From Sphingobacteriia bacterium (GTDB lineage: Bacteria > Bacteroidota > Bacteroidia > Chitinophagales > Chitinophagaceae): DNA of 54,299 bases. Positions 28,912 through 37,211 of the stretch are shown in pieces; position 1 is the stretch's first letter; every line of letters starts with the position of its first letter. The DNA lies in NCBI GenBank assembly GCA_017304675.1, contig JAFKLS010000020.1:1-54299 (forward strand). The letters run 5' to 3'. The notes beneath the pieces were generated by a model. That model did no database searches. It was not told the DNA's origin and worked only from the letters and a program-made list of their open reading frames with translations. Position numbers and translations under genes: made by a program.

Positions 28912-31890
28912 TTAATTTTTTATCAGTGTTCTTACTTCGTATGCATCCGATGTTTGAACAACTGCGATATAAGTATCCTTTGGAAAATTGGTAATATTAG
29001 CTTGCTGATTAATGATTGTTACTCCCGTTACTTCAGGTATCACTGTATTATAAACCAGGGAGCCTGAAATGCTGTATATTTTTAAAGAAACCTTACCTGA
29101 TTTATTTAGCTTAATTACGAAGTTGAATATTCCTGTACTTGGGTTAGGGCCTACATTTACTTCCCTAACAACAACAGTATTTGTACTTGCAACCGTTGTA
29201 TCTTTATTGCTGATGATAACAACACCCGAATCGTTACTATTGCAAACATTATAAGATGTTGTTTTTAAGCCTACCTGATATTTTCCGGTTGCATTAAATT
29301 TCAATATTAGGTTTGAGGTTGTTTGAGAAACTGTTTGAGCACCTGCTGGTATTGCCCAGGTTGAAGTTTGAGGTGATGGATTGGTAATATTTACTGCTAC
29401 AACGTTTTCATTTAAATATGCCTGAGACGTTAACAGCATTTTAGCTTTAATTGCTGTATCAACTGTATTGCGCAAATTCACACTATCTAAATAAAAACAA
29501 CCGTTTGATAGTGTAATCGTAACACGGTACATGGCTGGGGTAGATATGCTAATTACAGGTAACAAAGAAGTAAAACCTCCCGCAGATGCAGTCCATGCAT
29601 AAGTTGCCAATGGCGATACGGTAGCATCTACAGTTAAACTGGTTGCTTTACAAATCAATGTGTCTTTTACAATTGGTGTTTTAGTTGGCTGAGATAAAAC
29701 AGTAATACTTGTTGTATTGGTGATACTGCAATTATTGGCATTGGTAACAACATAATTGATAGCAACATTTCCTGCAGTAACGCCTGTTACAACACCGGAA
29801 CTGTTTACAGTGGCAACAGCGGTATTGGCACTGTTCCAAACGCCGCCTGTTGTAGTGTTGTTTAATGTAATTGATTTTAACTGGCATACCGAAGATGGTC
29901 CGGTGATGGATGTTGGCAAGGGCAAAGCATTTATCGTAACAGGCGATGTAACCTGTGTGCTGCAACTATTAGCATTGGTAACCGTATAACTAATTGTTGC
30001 AGTTCCGGCACTAACACCTGTTACCGTACCAGAAGTATTAACCGTTGCAAATGCATTGTTACTGCTAGCCCAAACGCCGCCTGAAGTTGCAGAATTTAAT
30101 GATGTGGTTGCGTTTACACAAACAGTTGTTGCTCCTGAAATTGGTGCAACAACGGGAAGAGAATAAACAGTTAATGTTGCCGAATTGGAATTGGCAGATC
30201 CCAATGTATTTGTAACAATACAACGATACTTAAAGCCTGTTATAGTAATATCTGCATTTTTAACAAAAAGTGTATCGGTGGTTGAACCTGTATAAAAACT
30301 ACCATTAGAAATATTAACAAAACCTGTTCCGTTATCAATCTGCCATTGATACGAGAGTGTTGGCGTACCACTTGCATTCACATAAAATTTTGTTGATGTT
30401 CCGGCACAAATTGAGGAGTTAGCAGGGTGTGTATTCACAACAGGAGGGCCTAATACCACCGGTATGCTCCTGTAAATCCTAGCCGTATTTGAACTATAAT
30501 TTACACAGCCAACATCCGGCAATCCATCCCCATCAATATCTACTGCAAATACTCCCTGTGGGTTTGAGCCCGTGCCTGTTGTTAATCCTAATGTTCCCAC
30601 AATGGAAATAGAACCAACAGTGGAGTTATTTAATAAAATACCAACAATATTTGTGGTTGTGTGTGTTGCAACGGCATCTACTTTTCCATCTCCGTTAATA
30701 TCTGCCAGGGTTAATGAATACCCTGAACCAAAAACATTAATATCAACTTTGTTTGCAAGGCTTATCGTGCCTATGGAGCTGGTATTTCTGAAAGCCGAAG
30801 CAGTTCCGGGTTGCCAGTTCTGAGTAATAATATCAAGTTTCCCATCTCCATCTAAATCCCCTATTGCAATAGAAACCGGGTCAGAGCCTGATGTAAAATC
30901 TGTTTTAGCTGCAAAAGAAATAGTACCTGATGAACTTGTATTCTTAAAAACAGAAATAGAATTTGAGCTCCGGTTAGTTACTGCAATTTCTATTTTCCCA
31001 TCACCGTCAATATCTCCTGTTGCTATTGAATACGGATTGCCGGCTGTTGTGAAATCAACTTTTGAAGCAAAAGAAATAGCGCTTGCAGAAGTTGTATTTC
31101 TAAATACTGAAACAGAATTTGAACTTCTGTTGGCTACCGCAATATCTATCAAACCATCACCATCAAAATCGCCACCTGTTATTGAACCTGGTGTGCTGGC
31201 TGTTGTGAAATCTATTTTTGAAGCAAAGGAAATAGAACCGGCAGTGCTCGTATTTTTTAATACTGAAATTGAATTTGCAGTTGAGTTTGCTGTTACAATA
31301 TCTATCAAACCATCACCATCTATATCTGCAGCAAATAAAGCCAACGGAGATGCCGCTGTTGTAAAATCAATCTTAGCAGCAAAAGCGATAGTTCCGGTTG
31401 ATCCGGTATTTCTGTAAACAGATATATTGGCCGAATTGCTATTGGCAACAATCATATCCAGTTTTCCATCACCATCAATATCTGCCCATGTAATTGCATT
31501 TGGATTTGTATTCGTTGCAAAATCTACATTTGCGGCAAAATCGCTGTTGGTGGGCGTTCCTTTAGTTGGGGTAAAAGTAGGCGTAAAGAAACCTGCACTT
31601 GTTACTCCTGCATTTGTTGTGCTATTTATTACACGTATTGGCCCATAGCTGGCTCCAGCAGGAACCGATACTGATAGAGAAGTAGCTGTAGCAGCATTTA
31701 CAACAGCCTTAACATTGCCAAAATAAACAATATTATTATTAGCGTTAGTGCTAAAGTTTGTTCCTGATATTATAATCGTAGTACCTATAGTTGCATTGGA
31801 AGGCGCAAAACCGGATATTGCTGGCACTTGAGCTTTAACAATGAGACTTGTAAAAAAAATAGTGATGGCGAAAAATATTTTTCGAATCAT
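28912..31890 (-). CDS. T9SS-secreted protein with IPT/TIG, FG-GAP repeats and Ig-like domains
   Basis: A 992-residue protein with a signal peptide (cleavage after VKA/Q). Domains in order: an IPT/TIG-like domain (about 22-105); seven FG-GAP/VCBS-type repeats (about 118-475), each with a DxDGDG-type calcium loop near residues 138, 189, 241, 293, 345, 397 and 451; an Ig-like domain (482-577); two Big-2-like domains (578-733); another Ig/PKD-like segment; and a type IX secretion C-terminal sorting domain (about 910-992; VGPNPSTGIFNF, then KIYSISGSLV). It is most likely exported by T9SS and attached to the surface as an adhesin-like protein. It is first in the five-gene cluster. Confidence 0.82.
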   Translation of the reverse strand: MIRKIFFAITIFFTSLIVKAQVPAISGFAPSNATIGTTIIISGTNFSTNANNNIVYFGNVKAVVNAATATSLSVSVPAGASYGPIRVINSTTNAGVTSAGFFTPTFTPTKGTPTNSDFAANVDFATNTNPNAITWADIDGDGKLDMIVANSNSANISVYRNTGSTGTIAFAAKIDFTTAASPLALFAADIDGDGLIDIVTANSTANSISVLKNTSTAGSISFASKIDFTTASTPGSITGGDFDGDGLIDIAVANRSSNSVSVFRNTTSASAISFASKVDFTTAGNPYSIATGDIDGDGKIEIAVTNRSSNSISVFKNTSSSGTISFAAKTDFTSGSDPVSIAIGDLDGDGKLDIITQNWQPGTASAFRNTSSIGTISLANKVDINVFGSGYSLTLADINGDGKVDAVATHTTTNIVGILLNNSTVGSISIVGTLGLTTGTGSNPQGVFAVDIDGDGLPDVGCVNYSSNTARIYRSIPVVLGPPVVNTHPANSSICAGTSTKFYVNASGTPTLSYQWQIDNGTGFVNISNGSFYTGSTTDTLFVKNADITITGFKYRCIVTNTLGSANSNSATLTVYSLPVVAPISGATTVCVNATTSLNSATSGGVWASSNNAFATVNTSGTVTGVSAGTATISYTVTNANSCSTQVTSPVTINALPLPTSITGPSSVCQLKSITLNNTTTGGVWNSANTAVATVNSSGVVTGVTAGNVAINYVVTNANNCSITNTTSITVLSQPTKTPIVKDTLICKATSLTVDATVSPLATYAWTASAGGFTSLLPVISISTPAMYRVTITLSNGCFYLDSVNLRNTVDTAIKAKMLLTSQAYLNENVVAVNITNPSPQTSTWAIPAGAQTVSQTTSNLILKFNATGKYQVGLKTTSYNVCNSNDSGVVIISNKDTTVASTNTVVVREVNVGPNPSTGIFNFVIKLNKSGKVSLKIYSISGSLVYNTVIPEVTGVTIINQQANITNFPKDTYIAVVQTSDAYEVRTLIKN
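30466..31539 (-). repeat. FG-GAP coding repeat array, about 156-bp period
   Basis: Seven copies of a 52-residue unit in the T9SS-secreted protein. The calcium-loop motifs are spaced 51, 52, 52, 52, 52 and 54 residues apart. Neighbouring copies are so alike (SxSVFxNTxSxGxIxFAxKxDFT) that the array probably arose by recent tandem duplication. Assembly collapse or expansion is possible in such a region. Confidence 0.8.
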
Positions 31891-32178
31891 TTTAAATTAG
31901 TCTTGGAGTGAAAAATCTATGTAAAATGTGCATCGGCCGTAAACTTACTACGTCTCCAAATTGTATTATTATAGGATGTGCATGAATAGCCGAATGGTGT
32001 GTATGAATACCCTTTTTTTGGTAATGAAACTATTGAGTATATGTTTATTCTGCCACTTCAATATATTTTATTGTTTATTGAATATTATCTGGCCAAATAA
32101 AAAAATTACAGCTACTTAAACCAGTTTGAGTTTACTAAAAAAATTGTTTATTGTAGCAAGATATCCCGGCAGAAATAA

Positions 32179-32208
32179 AAAAGATAACCAGGCGTTTGAT
32201 TATCTTTT
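32179..32208 (-). terminator. Terminator behind the displaced tRNA fragment
   Basis: AAAAGATAA (32179-32187) and TTATCTTTT (32200-32208) form a 9-bp stem; on the minus strand a U-rich tail follows. It sits just downstream (on the minus strand) of the partial tRNA-Ala copy at 32219-32257. The intact tRNA has an equivalent terminator at 33706-33729. I read it as the original terminator of the tRNA gene, left behind when the element inserted. Confidence 0.55.
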
Positions 32209-32218
32209 AGAAAACAAT

Positions 32219-32257
32219 GTAGAGAATAACGGAGTCTAACCGGTGACCTCTTGCATG
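32219..32257 (-). repeat. Distal attachment site: partial copy of tRNA-Ala
   Basis: A 39-base direct repeat of the anticodon-arm to 3'-end portion of the intact tRNA-Ala, with three mismatches (at 32221, 32229 and 32237). Similarity stops abruptly at 32258. The 5' half of a tRNA is absent, so this is not a functional tRNA. Confidence 0.8.
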
Positions 32258-32445
32258 ATCTCATCGGCCTTAACAAGTTAAATTGATATAAATAAGGACA
32301 TTAATTATTGTCAGTTACATTCTTTTTGTTAAAGACAAGAGCATTTAAACCCTAATCGCTTTCTAATCTCAAAAAGGTAAGGTGTTAGAACATTATAACA
32401 AAAAATGACCAATATGTACACATTATTTGTTAATTTTGCCTATGT

Positions 32446-32880
32446 ATGGCGATTATATATAACAAGCGTGTTGTAACAATTCATTGGAAAAATCGTAAGG
32501 GAATTTCATTTGAGGTATTTTCCAATCTTAAGAACTTATGCCTAAGCTATCCTGAATACAATTACAATACACTTAATAATTATTTAAGCAAGGCAAAAAC
32601 AGCATATGAAAATGATGATGTACGTATTGAACGTAAAGGAATTTTTACCCAACCTAAAAAGATACAGATTGGCACTCCCATTGTAGCTCAACGAATCGTT
32701 CCTATTGTTCATAAAATAGCCATGAAAGATGTTCATGAGAAAAATAATGACCTGGAGTATTGGCTAACTCAACCGGTTGTCAAGCGTCTTGCTGCTATTA
32801 CTTTTATCGTATCTCAATCATTACAGGATGGCCAACGGATGAATAAAAAGATTGTCAACAAACAAAAAATGAAGGCATGA
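32446..32880 (+). CDS. Putative antitoxin-like partner of a nucleotidyltransferase
   Basis: A 144-residue basic protein of no family I can name firmly. Residues 20-65 (FEVFSNLKNLCLSYPEYNY...) look like a short helical DNA-binding-type module seen in small Bacteroidota proteins. Residues 100-144 form a second part ending VKRLAAITFIVSQSLQDGQRM and a lysine-rich tail. The stop overlaps the start of the nucleotidyltransferase gene by 4 nt (ATGA), which indicates coupled translation. By context it is the antitoxin or regulatory partner of that enzyme; this is inference. A TAATTTTG promoter-like element at 32431-32438 lies only 7 nt before the ATG, so the mRNA may be almost leaderless. Confidence 0.65.
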   Translation: MAIIYNKRVVTIHWKNRKGISFEVFSNLKNLCLSYPEYNYNTLNNYLSKAKTAYENDDVRIERKGIFTQPKKIQIGTPIVAQRIVPIVHKIAMKDVHEKNNDLEYWLTQPVVKRLAAITFIVSQSLQDGQRMNKKIVNKQKMKA

Positions 32881-33359
32881 TACTCGCACAAGATTTTGAG
32901 GACTTTATTAGATTGTTGAATAAATATGCTGTTGCGTATATGGTTGTCGGCGGTTATGCACTTGCATTCCACGGGAAACCCCGCTATACAGGTGATTTGG
33001 ATATTTGGATAAATATTTCAGAGGATAATGCCGTAAAGATGTTGAAAGTAATGAAAGATTTTGGAATGAGTACGCTTGGTTTTGAGAAAGAAGATTTCCT
33101 AAGAACGGGTTATATTACGCAAATTGGTTACCCACCGTTACGCATCGATATACTTAATAATATTGACGGACTTGAGTTTACTGAAGCTATTAAGAACATG
33201 CAGCAAGTAGAGACAGATGGGCTTGTCATCAATTACATTGGTCTTCATGATTTCCTGAAAAACAAACAAGCTTCCGGCAGAAGTCAGGATATTGCAGACA
33301 TTGAGGAAATCAAAAAGAAAATAAAAAGTAATCCTAAAAGAAAACGCCCCAAGTTATAA
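32877..33359 (+). CDS. AbiEii/MNT-type nucleotidyltransferase (putative toxin or defence)
   Basis: A 160-residue DNA polymerase beta-type nucleotidyltransferase. The motif VVGGYALAFHGKPRYTGDLDIWI (residues 23-45) holds the Gly pair (25-26) and the catalytic Asp40 and Asp42; Asp91 in PLRIDIL is the likely third metal ligand. The C-terminal GRSQDIADIEEI resembles the end of AbiEii-like family members. Related enzymes act as toxins by modifying tRNA or other targets, or as antitoxins in HEPN/MNT pairs; the substrate here is unknown. It forms a two-gene unit with the 144-residue protein, and it is cargo of the tRNA-Ala island. Confidence 0.8.
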   Translation: MILAQDFEDFIRLLNKYAVAYMVVGGYALAFHGKPRYTGDLDIWINISEDNAVKMLKVMKDFGMSTLGFEKEDFLRTGYITQIGYPPLRIDILNNIDGLEFTEAIKNMQQVETDGLVINYIGLHDFLKNKQASGRSQDIADIEEIKKKIKSNPKRKRPKL

Positions 33360-33490
33360 GCAAGGACTTATATTAATTGTATGAAAAAGGTTCCTTTATT
33401 TGGTAATAATGCTATTGCTAATCTGCAAAATCTGATTAGCCCGGTTGAAGCCTTTTCAAATAAAATCAAGACTACACAAAATGATATAAG

Positions 33491-33653
33491 TGTGTTAATT
33501 TGTAATGCTACTTTTTTTGGCAAATATTAAATTCAGTTTATTATACTCTCCAAGACTAATAGAATAACGATTTTGTGAAATTCTCCAACGAAGTCTAATC
33601 CTGTTTCTAAAGTTTTCGATTGAAACTGTACCCTTTGAGTTTTTGATACCCAT
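33491..33653 (-). pseudogene. Remnant of a tyrosine recombinase (integrase) N-terminus
   Basis: From an ATG at 33651-33653 the minus strand encodes MGIKNSKGTVSIENFRNRIR and then LRWRISQNRYSISLGEYNKLN. This matches the pattern of the arm-type DNA-binding N-terminus of phage-like integrases (GTVSxExFxxRxRLR...YSLSLGxxN). In a run of seven A (33512-33518 on the plus strand, as T) the frame stops after 52 codons. Dropping one A restores AKKVALQINT, as integrases continue. The catalytic domain is gone. Faint similarity may go on to about 33430. It lies between the tRNA and the cargo genes, exactly where an integrase is expected. Confidence 0.65.
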
Positions 33654-33705
33654 TTGATACCCAATTTTAAAAGTTACAGGTATCTTGGATATTCATATAA
33701 ATAAA

Positions 33706-33729
33706 AAAGCCCTTGAAAACAAGAGCTTT
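33706..33729 (-). terminator. Terminator of tRNA-Ala
   Basis: AAAGCCCTTG (33706-33715) and CAAGAGCTTT (33720-33729) pair with one G-U in a 10-bp stem around AAAA; on the minus strand a run of U follows. It lies 6 nt after the tRNA 3' end. Confidence 0.75.
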
Positions 33730-33732
33730 ATA

Positions 33733-33808
<76 letters not shown>

Positions 33809-33817
33809 AGGAGTTTG

Positions 33818-33848
33818 CAAATGTATAAGCATATAATATTTGAGCAAA
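33818..33848 (-). promoter_or_regulatory. Promoter of tRNA-Ala
   Basis: On the minus strand TTTG (33845-33848), 19 nt, TACATTTG (33818-33825): a full consensus match. The expected start is about 33812, four bases before the mature tRNA 5' end. Confidence 0.65.
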
Positions 33849-33854
33849 AAAAAT

Positions 33855-34334
33855 CTATAACCATTTCATTTTTTTATAAGCATCGTACCCTAATGCAAGA
33901 GCTTCATCAATCTGTTTAAACAGTTCGTCATCATTCTTTTTTATATGAAAGCAGGCTTTTCCTTTCAGGCATTTCATCAGCTCCGGATGAATTTGTTTTC
34001 CTAATTCCTTATATCCGTAAATAGGCATATAGTATAAGCCAACATAACCTTTTTGTATCAGCGCAGAAACGAACCAAAGCTCCTCTCTTTTTCTTCCTGC
34101 AATTTCAACAGGCTTGTGGCTCACAAGATTAATTTGCCCATATGTTGCCTCATATGCTTTAATAACTCCTTTTGCATAAGGTTTCAACAGTTTTTTTAGT
34201 CTTTCAAAAATCAAGATCATTTCCGGTTGCCCGGCAGACTTATCTTCATATTTTAGTTTTACCTCTTTCTTCTTTTTTTGGGGAGAAGTGGTTTTATTTT
34301 CCAATACTTTTTTCTTTGCACTTGTTTTAGCCAT
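33855..34334 (-). CDS. DUF1801-type protein with a lysine-rich N-terminus
   Basis: A 159-residue soluble protein. The first 40 residues are very basic (KKKVLENKTTSPQKKKKEVK), perhaps binding nucleic acid or rRNA. The rest matches the DUF1801/YdhG-like fold: an N-terminal helical part, then ELWFVSALIQKGYVGLYYMPIY and CFHIKKNDDELFKQIDEAL. I use the ATG at 34334; the upstream in-frame extension runs into the citrate synthase terminator. It is alone between that terminator and tRNA-Ala. The biochemical role of the family is not known. Confidence 0.7.
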   Translation of the reverse strand: MAKTSAKKKVLENKTTSPQKKKKEVKLKYEDKSAGQPEMILIFERLKKLLKPYAKGVIKAYEATYGQINLVSHKPVEIAGRKREELWFVSALIQKGYVGLYYMPIYGYKELGKQIHPELMKCLKGKACFHIKKNDDELFKQIDEALALGYDAYKKMKWL

Positions 34335-34354
34335 CTTTTTTTCTGTAAAATAAA

Positions 34355-34381
34355 AAATGCTTCGTACACAACGAAGCATTT
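34355..34381 (-). terminator. Terminator of citrate synthase
   Basis: AAATGCTTCGT (34355-34365) pairs with ACGAAGCATTT (34371-34381) around a 5-nt loop, and on the minus strand a U-rich run follows. It lies about 25 nt after the gltA stop and just before the DUF1801 start codon. Confidence 0.8.
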
Positions 34382-34406
34382 AAATAATATATCTCTTTCT
34401 GAGTTA

Positions 34407-35732
34407 TTAATCGCCCCATATTTCGCCTTTCCCCTCTAACCACAGTTTTACCGACTCTGTAGTAATGCTCTTCGGCCTTTCAATAGCAAAGCCTAATGCC
34501 CTGTCCCAACATAAGCTGGCCAATACGCCCATTGCGCGGCTTACTGCAAAAAGAACGGTATAAAATTCATATTCTAACAGCCCATAATGCACCAGTAATG
34601 CCCCGCTATGTGCATCAACATTAGGCCATGGGTTTTTAATCTTGCCTAACGACTGAAGAATTGGAGGTACTGTTTCATATACTTTCCAAACAGTATTTAC
34701 CAATTTATCATCCGGCATATGTTTTTTACCAAATTCCATTTGGGCTGTAAACCTCGGATCTGTTTTGCGTAAAACAGCATGGCCATAACCGGGAACAACT
34801 TTACCACCTGCTAAAGTATCTTTTACATACTGGGCAATTTGTTCTGCAGAAGGCTCTTCTGTTTGCAATTTTTCTTGCATTTCAAATATCCATTTAATCA
34901 CTTCCTGATTGGCCAGGCCATGCAAAGGGCCAGCCAAACCATTCATACCGGCCGCATAACTTAAATAAGGGTCGCTCAGGGCAGAGCCTACAAGATGGGT
35001 AGTGTGTGCAGATACGTTTCCACCCTCATGATCTGCGTGGATGGTCATGTATAAACGCATCAATTCTTTAAAACTTTCATCATTAAAGCCCATCATGTGG
35101 GCAAGATTGCCAGCCCAGTCTAATAAGCCGTTCGGTTGAATATGCTCATTGTTCCTGTATTTCCTGCGATAGATATACGCTGCAATGCGGGGTAGCCTTG
35201 CAATCAGATCCATTGCATCATCAAACATAGGATTCCAATAATCTTTTTTGTTGATGCCTTTGGAATATTCTTTTGCAAAGTTGCTTTCAGTTTGTAAAGC
35301 CATTACAGCCGTAACAAACATGGTCATCGGATGCGTATTAATGGGCAAAGCATCTATTGTTTGAAATACATGTGTAGGCACATGACTTCTTCTTTGCAGA
35401 ATGCTGGTTACATCTTGTACCTCTTCAACAGTAGGTAATTCCCCTATCAACATCAAATAAAATAATCCTTCCGGCAAAGGCTCGCCGCCTGGAATAGCAG
35501 AAGGCAATTTAGCCTGCAATTCAGGAATAGAATATCCTCTGAAACGAATGCCTTCCTGTGCATCCAACAAACTGGTTTCCGTAACTAATCCGGTAATTCC
35601 ACGCATACCCTGGTACACCTGCGCCAATGTTACTTCGCCAATCGTTTTTGTACCGTGCTCCTTCAATAGATCTTTTATTTCAGCAGCAGCTATGTCAGCC
35701 TTCTCTTTAAACTTTTCTTTAATTGATCCCAT
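34407..35732 (-). CDS. gltA: Citrate synthase, mitochondrial-like type
   Basis: Condenses oxaloacetate and acetyl-CoA to citrate, entering the TCA cycle. The 441-residue protein has the full catalytic set: His271 (GPLHGLANQ), His318 (VPGYGHAVLRKTDPR) and Asp373 (PWPNVDAHSG). Its sequence is strikingly like animal and yeast mitochondrial citrate synthase, for example GIRFRGYSIPE, IHADHEGGNVSAHT, SDPYLSYAAGMNGLAGPLHG and ERPKS near the end. It is unlike the NADH-regulated hexameric E. coli type. This class is known from several Bacteroidota. It is a single-gene unit ended by a clear terminator. Confidence 0.97.
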   Translation of the reverse strand: MGSIKEKFKEKADIAAAEIKDLLKEHGTKTIGEVTLAQVYQGMRGITGLVTETSLLDAQEGIRFRGYSIPELQAKLPSAIPGGEPLPEGLFYLMLIGELPTVEEVQDVTSILQRRSHVPTHVFQTIDALPINTHPMTMFVTAVMALQTESNFAKEYSKGINKKDYWNPMFDDAMDLIARLPRIAAYIYRRKYRNNEHIQPNGLLDWAGNLAHMMGFNDESFKELMRLYMTIHADHEGGNVSAHTTHLVGSALSDPYLSYAAGMNGLAGPLHGLANQEVIKWIFEMQEKLQTEEPSAEQIAQYVKDTLAGGKVVPGYGHAVLRKTDPRFTAQMEFGKKHMPDDKLVNTVWKVYETVPPILQSLGKIKNPWPNVDAHSGALLVHYGLLEYEFYTVLFAVSRAMGVLASLCWDRALGFAIERPKSITTESVKLWLEGKGEIWGD

Positions 35733-35873
35733 TGCAATGAATTAATTTATGTGTGTTGAATGGCTTTTTATTGTATCAGCTATTTTTATGGCAGCTAAGG
35801 TAACGTAACCGCATTGATAGAACAAAACATTTACGCAATCGTTCACATGAAAAATTTCGAAAAAGAGAACTTT

Positions 35874-36977
35874 TTATTTGGGTGCTTTTCTATACAGGTA
35901 AACTACAACAAAAACGAATACAATATTAGGTATCCAAACCGCCAAAGCCGGCGAGAGGTTACCTTTTGTGGAGAAGATAGTTGAGAACTTATCGGCCAGT
36001 ATAAATAACGCGGCAATAATAAACCCGATGGCAAGATGCACTCCGCTGCCCCCCCTAACCTTTCTGCCTGCAATAACAGCTCCTATAACTGTTAGCAGGA
36101 ATACGGTTACAGGTGTTGCATTCCTTCTGCCCTGTTCAACCTTTAACTCACTCAACCCCTCCGAGCCTCTTAGCTCTTCCATCTTGATAAAAGCCGATAA
36201 CTCATCAGAAGACAAGCGGTCTTTCATGTATTTATCTTTTTTAACATCTGCAGGAGTGAAATTAAGGTTAATGAGCAGGGAGTCCTGCATTTTTATTGTT
36301 TCGTTTCCGCCACCCAGGTCTCTTTTAACAAGGTTTTGAAATTTCCATTTTCTATGAGCACTATCCCAAGAAAAGTTATCTGCCCTGATATTGCTGATAA
36401 GCCTATTTTGTTTAACAGTATGCAAAAAAACAGGCCCTCCTCTTTTTAGGGTAGTGTCGTAATTATATACGCCGGCATATGTAAACGAATCGGTTTTGGT
36501 GTAAAAATCACTCCCTGAGCCAAACCTGCTTTTTATAAGGTTTTCGTAAGAAGAGTTGGGATCGAAATATTTTGCTTCAAAAGCACCGCGTATTTTATTG
36601 GCCTTGGGCACCACATAATTAGATGCGAACCATAGCAATACACTTAAAAAAAGGCCGCCTATATAATAAGGCCGCAACCATCTGTTAAAAGATGTTCCGC
36701 TGGCCAATATAGCAATCACTTCACTTTTCCCCGCCATTTTCGATGTAAAAAAGATAACCGCTATAAACACAAATAAAGGAAACAACAATGCTATGATATG
36801 GGGTATAAATCCAAAATAATAATCTGTTATGATCTTCTGCAGCGGGAGGTGCGACTTTACAAAATCGTCTGCCTTCTCACTAACATCTATCACAACAGCA
36901 ACTACGGTAAATAAAAAAATAGAGAAGAAAAAGGTGCTTAAAAACTTCTTTAATATATACCAGTCTAATTTTTTCAT
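35874..36977 (-). CDS. LptF/LptG family lipopolysaccharide export permease
   Basis: A YjgP/YjgQ-type membrane subunit of the ABC exporter that lifts LPS from the inner membrane to the outer membrane. In the 367-residue form there are N-terminal membrane spans near 10-35, 50-75 and 95-115, a periplasmic domain in the middle, and three C-terminal spans (VTVFLLTVIGAVIAGRK, then AIGFIIAALFILADK, then VWIPNIVFVFVVVYLYR). I start at the ATG at 36977 (MKKLDWYILKKF), the usual family start. F and G cannot be separated by eye; the position beside tgt is common in Bacteroidota. A TATCTTTG element (36994-37001) suggests its own promoter. Confidence 0.9.
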   Translation of the reverse strand: MKKLDWYILKKFLSTFFFSIFLFTVVAVVIDVSEKADDFVKSHLPLQKIITDYYFGFIPHIIALLFPLFVFIAVIFFTSKMAGKSEVIAILASGTSFNRWLRPYYIGGLFLSVLLWFASNYVVPKANKIRGAFEAKYFDPNSSYENLIKSRFGSGSDFYTKTDSFTYAGVYNYDTTLKRGGPVFLHTVKQNRLISNIRADNFSWDSAHRKWKFQNLVKRDLGGGNETIKMQDSLLINLNFTPADVKKDKYMKDRLSSDELSAFIKMEELRGSEGLSELKVEQGRRNATPVTVFLLTVIGAVIAGRKVRGGSGVHLAIGFIIAALFILADKFSTIFSTKGNLSPALAVWIPNIVFVFVVVYLYRKAPK

Positions 36978-37050
36978 TCGTTGCAATTAACTGCAAAGAT
37001 AAAAGCACAGGATAATGTTTTGTAAAAACATTGTTAAGGATATGCTTTAA

Positions 37051-37079
37051 AAAAAATACATCCATTGAAATGGATGTAT
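37051..37079 (-). terminator. Terminator between tgt and the LPS permease gene
   Basis: TACATCCAT (37057-37065) pairs with ATGGATGTA (37070-37078) around TTGAA-type loop bases, and the minus strand continues into a U run. It separates tgt from the permease gene, which has its own -7-like element further on. Confidence 0.7.
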
Positions 37080-37211
37080 AATAAGGACTTCATAGGTAAC
37101 AGATTAGCAAGTAATGTGAAAGTAAGCATTACACTTCAGCCAAACATTGTTTTATTGTTCAGGTGGATAAATATGATCGGAAATCGCGATTATCCACACC
37201 ATTAAAAGTGC

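Noticed and set aside
30466..31539. Regular repeats that could suggest a CRISPR array
   Set aside because: The 156-bp period encodes FG-GAP protein repeats in frame, with no short repeats and unique spacers.
29732..31648. Several long open frames antisense to the FG-GAP/Ig protein gene
   Set aside because: They are produced by the repetitive codons of the real minus-strand gene and have no start signals or domains of their own.
32219..32257. A second tRNA-Ala gene
   Set aside because: Only the 3' half is present; similarity stops in the anticodon arm and there is no 5' half, so it is an attachment-site copy.
33381..33530. A 49-codon plus-strand ORF starting MKKVPLFGNNAIANLQ
   Set aside because: It lies antisense to the integrase remnant, has no family features, and is most likely a shadow of the decayed gene.
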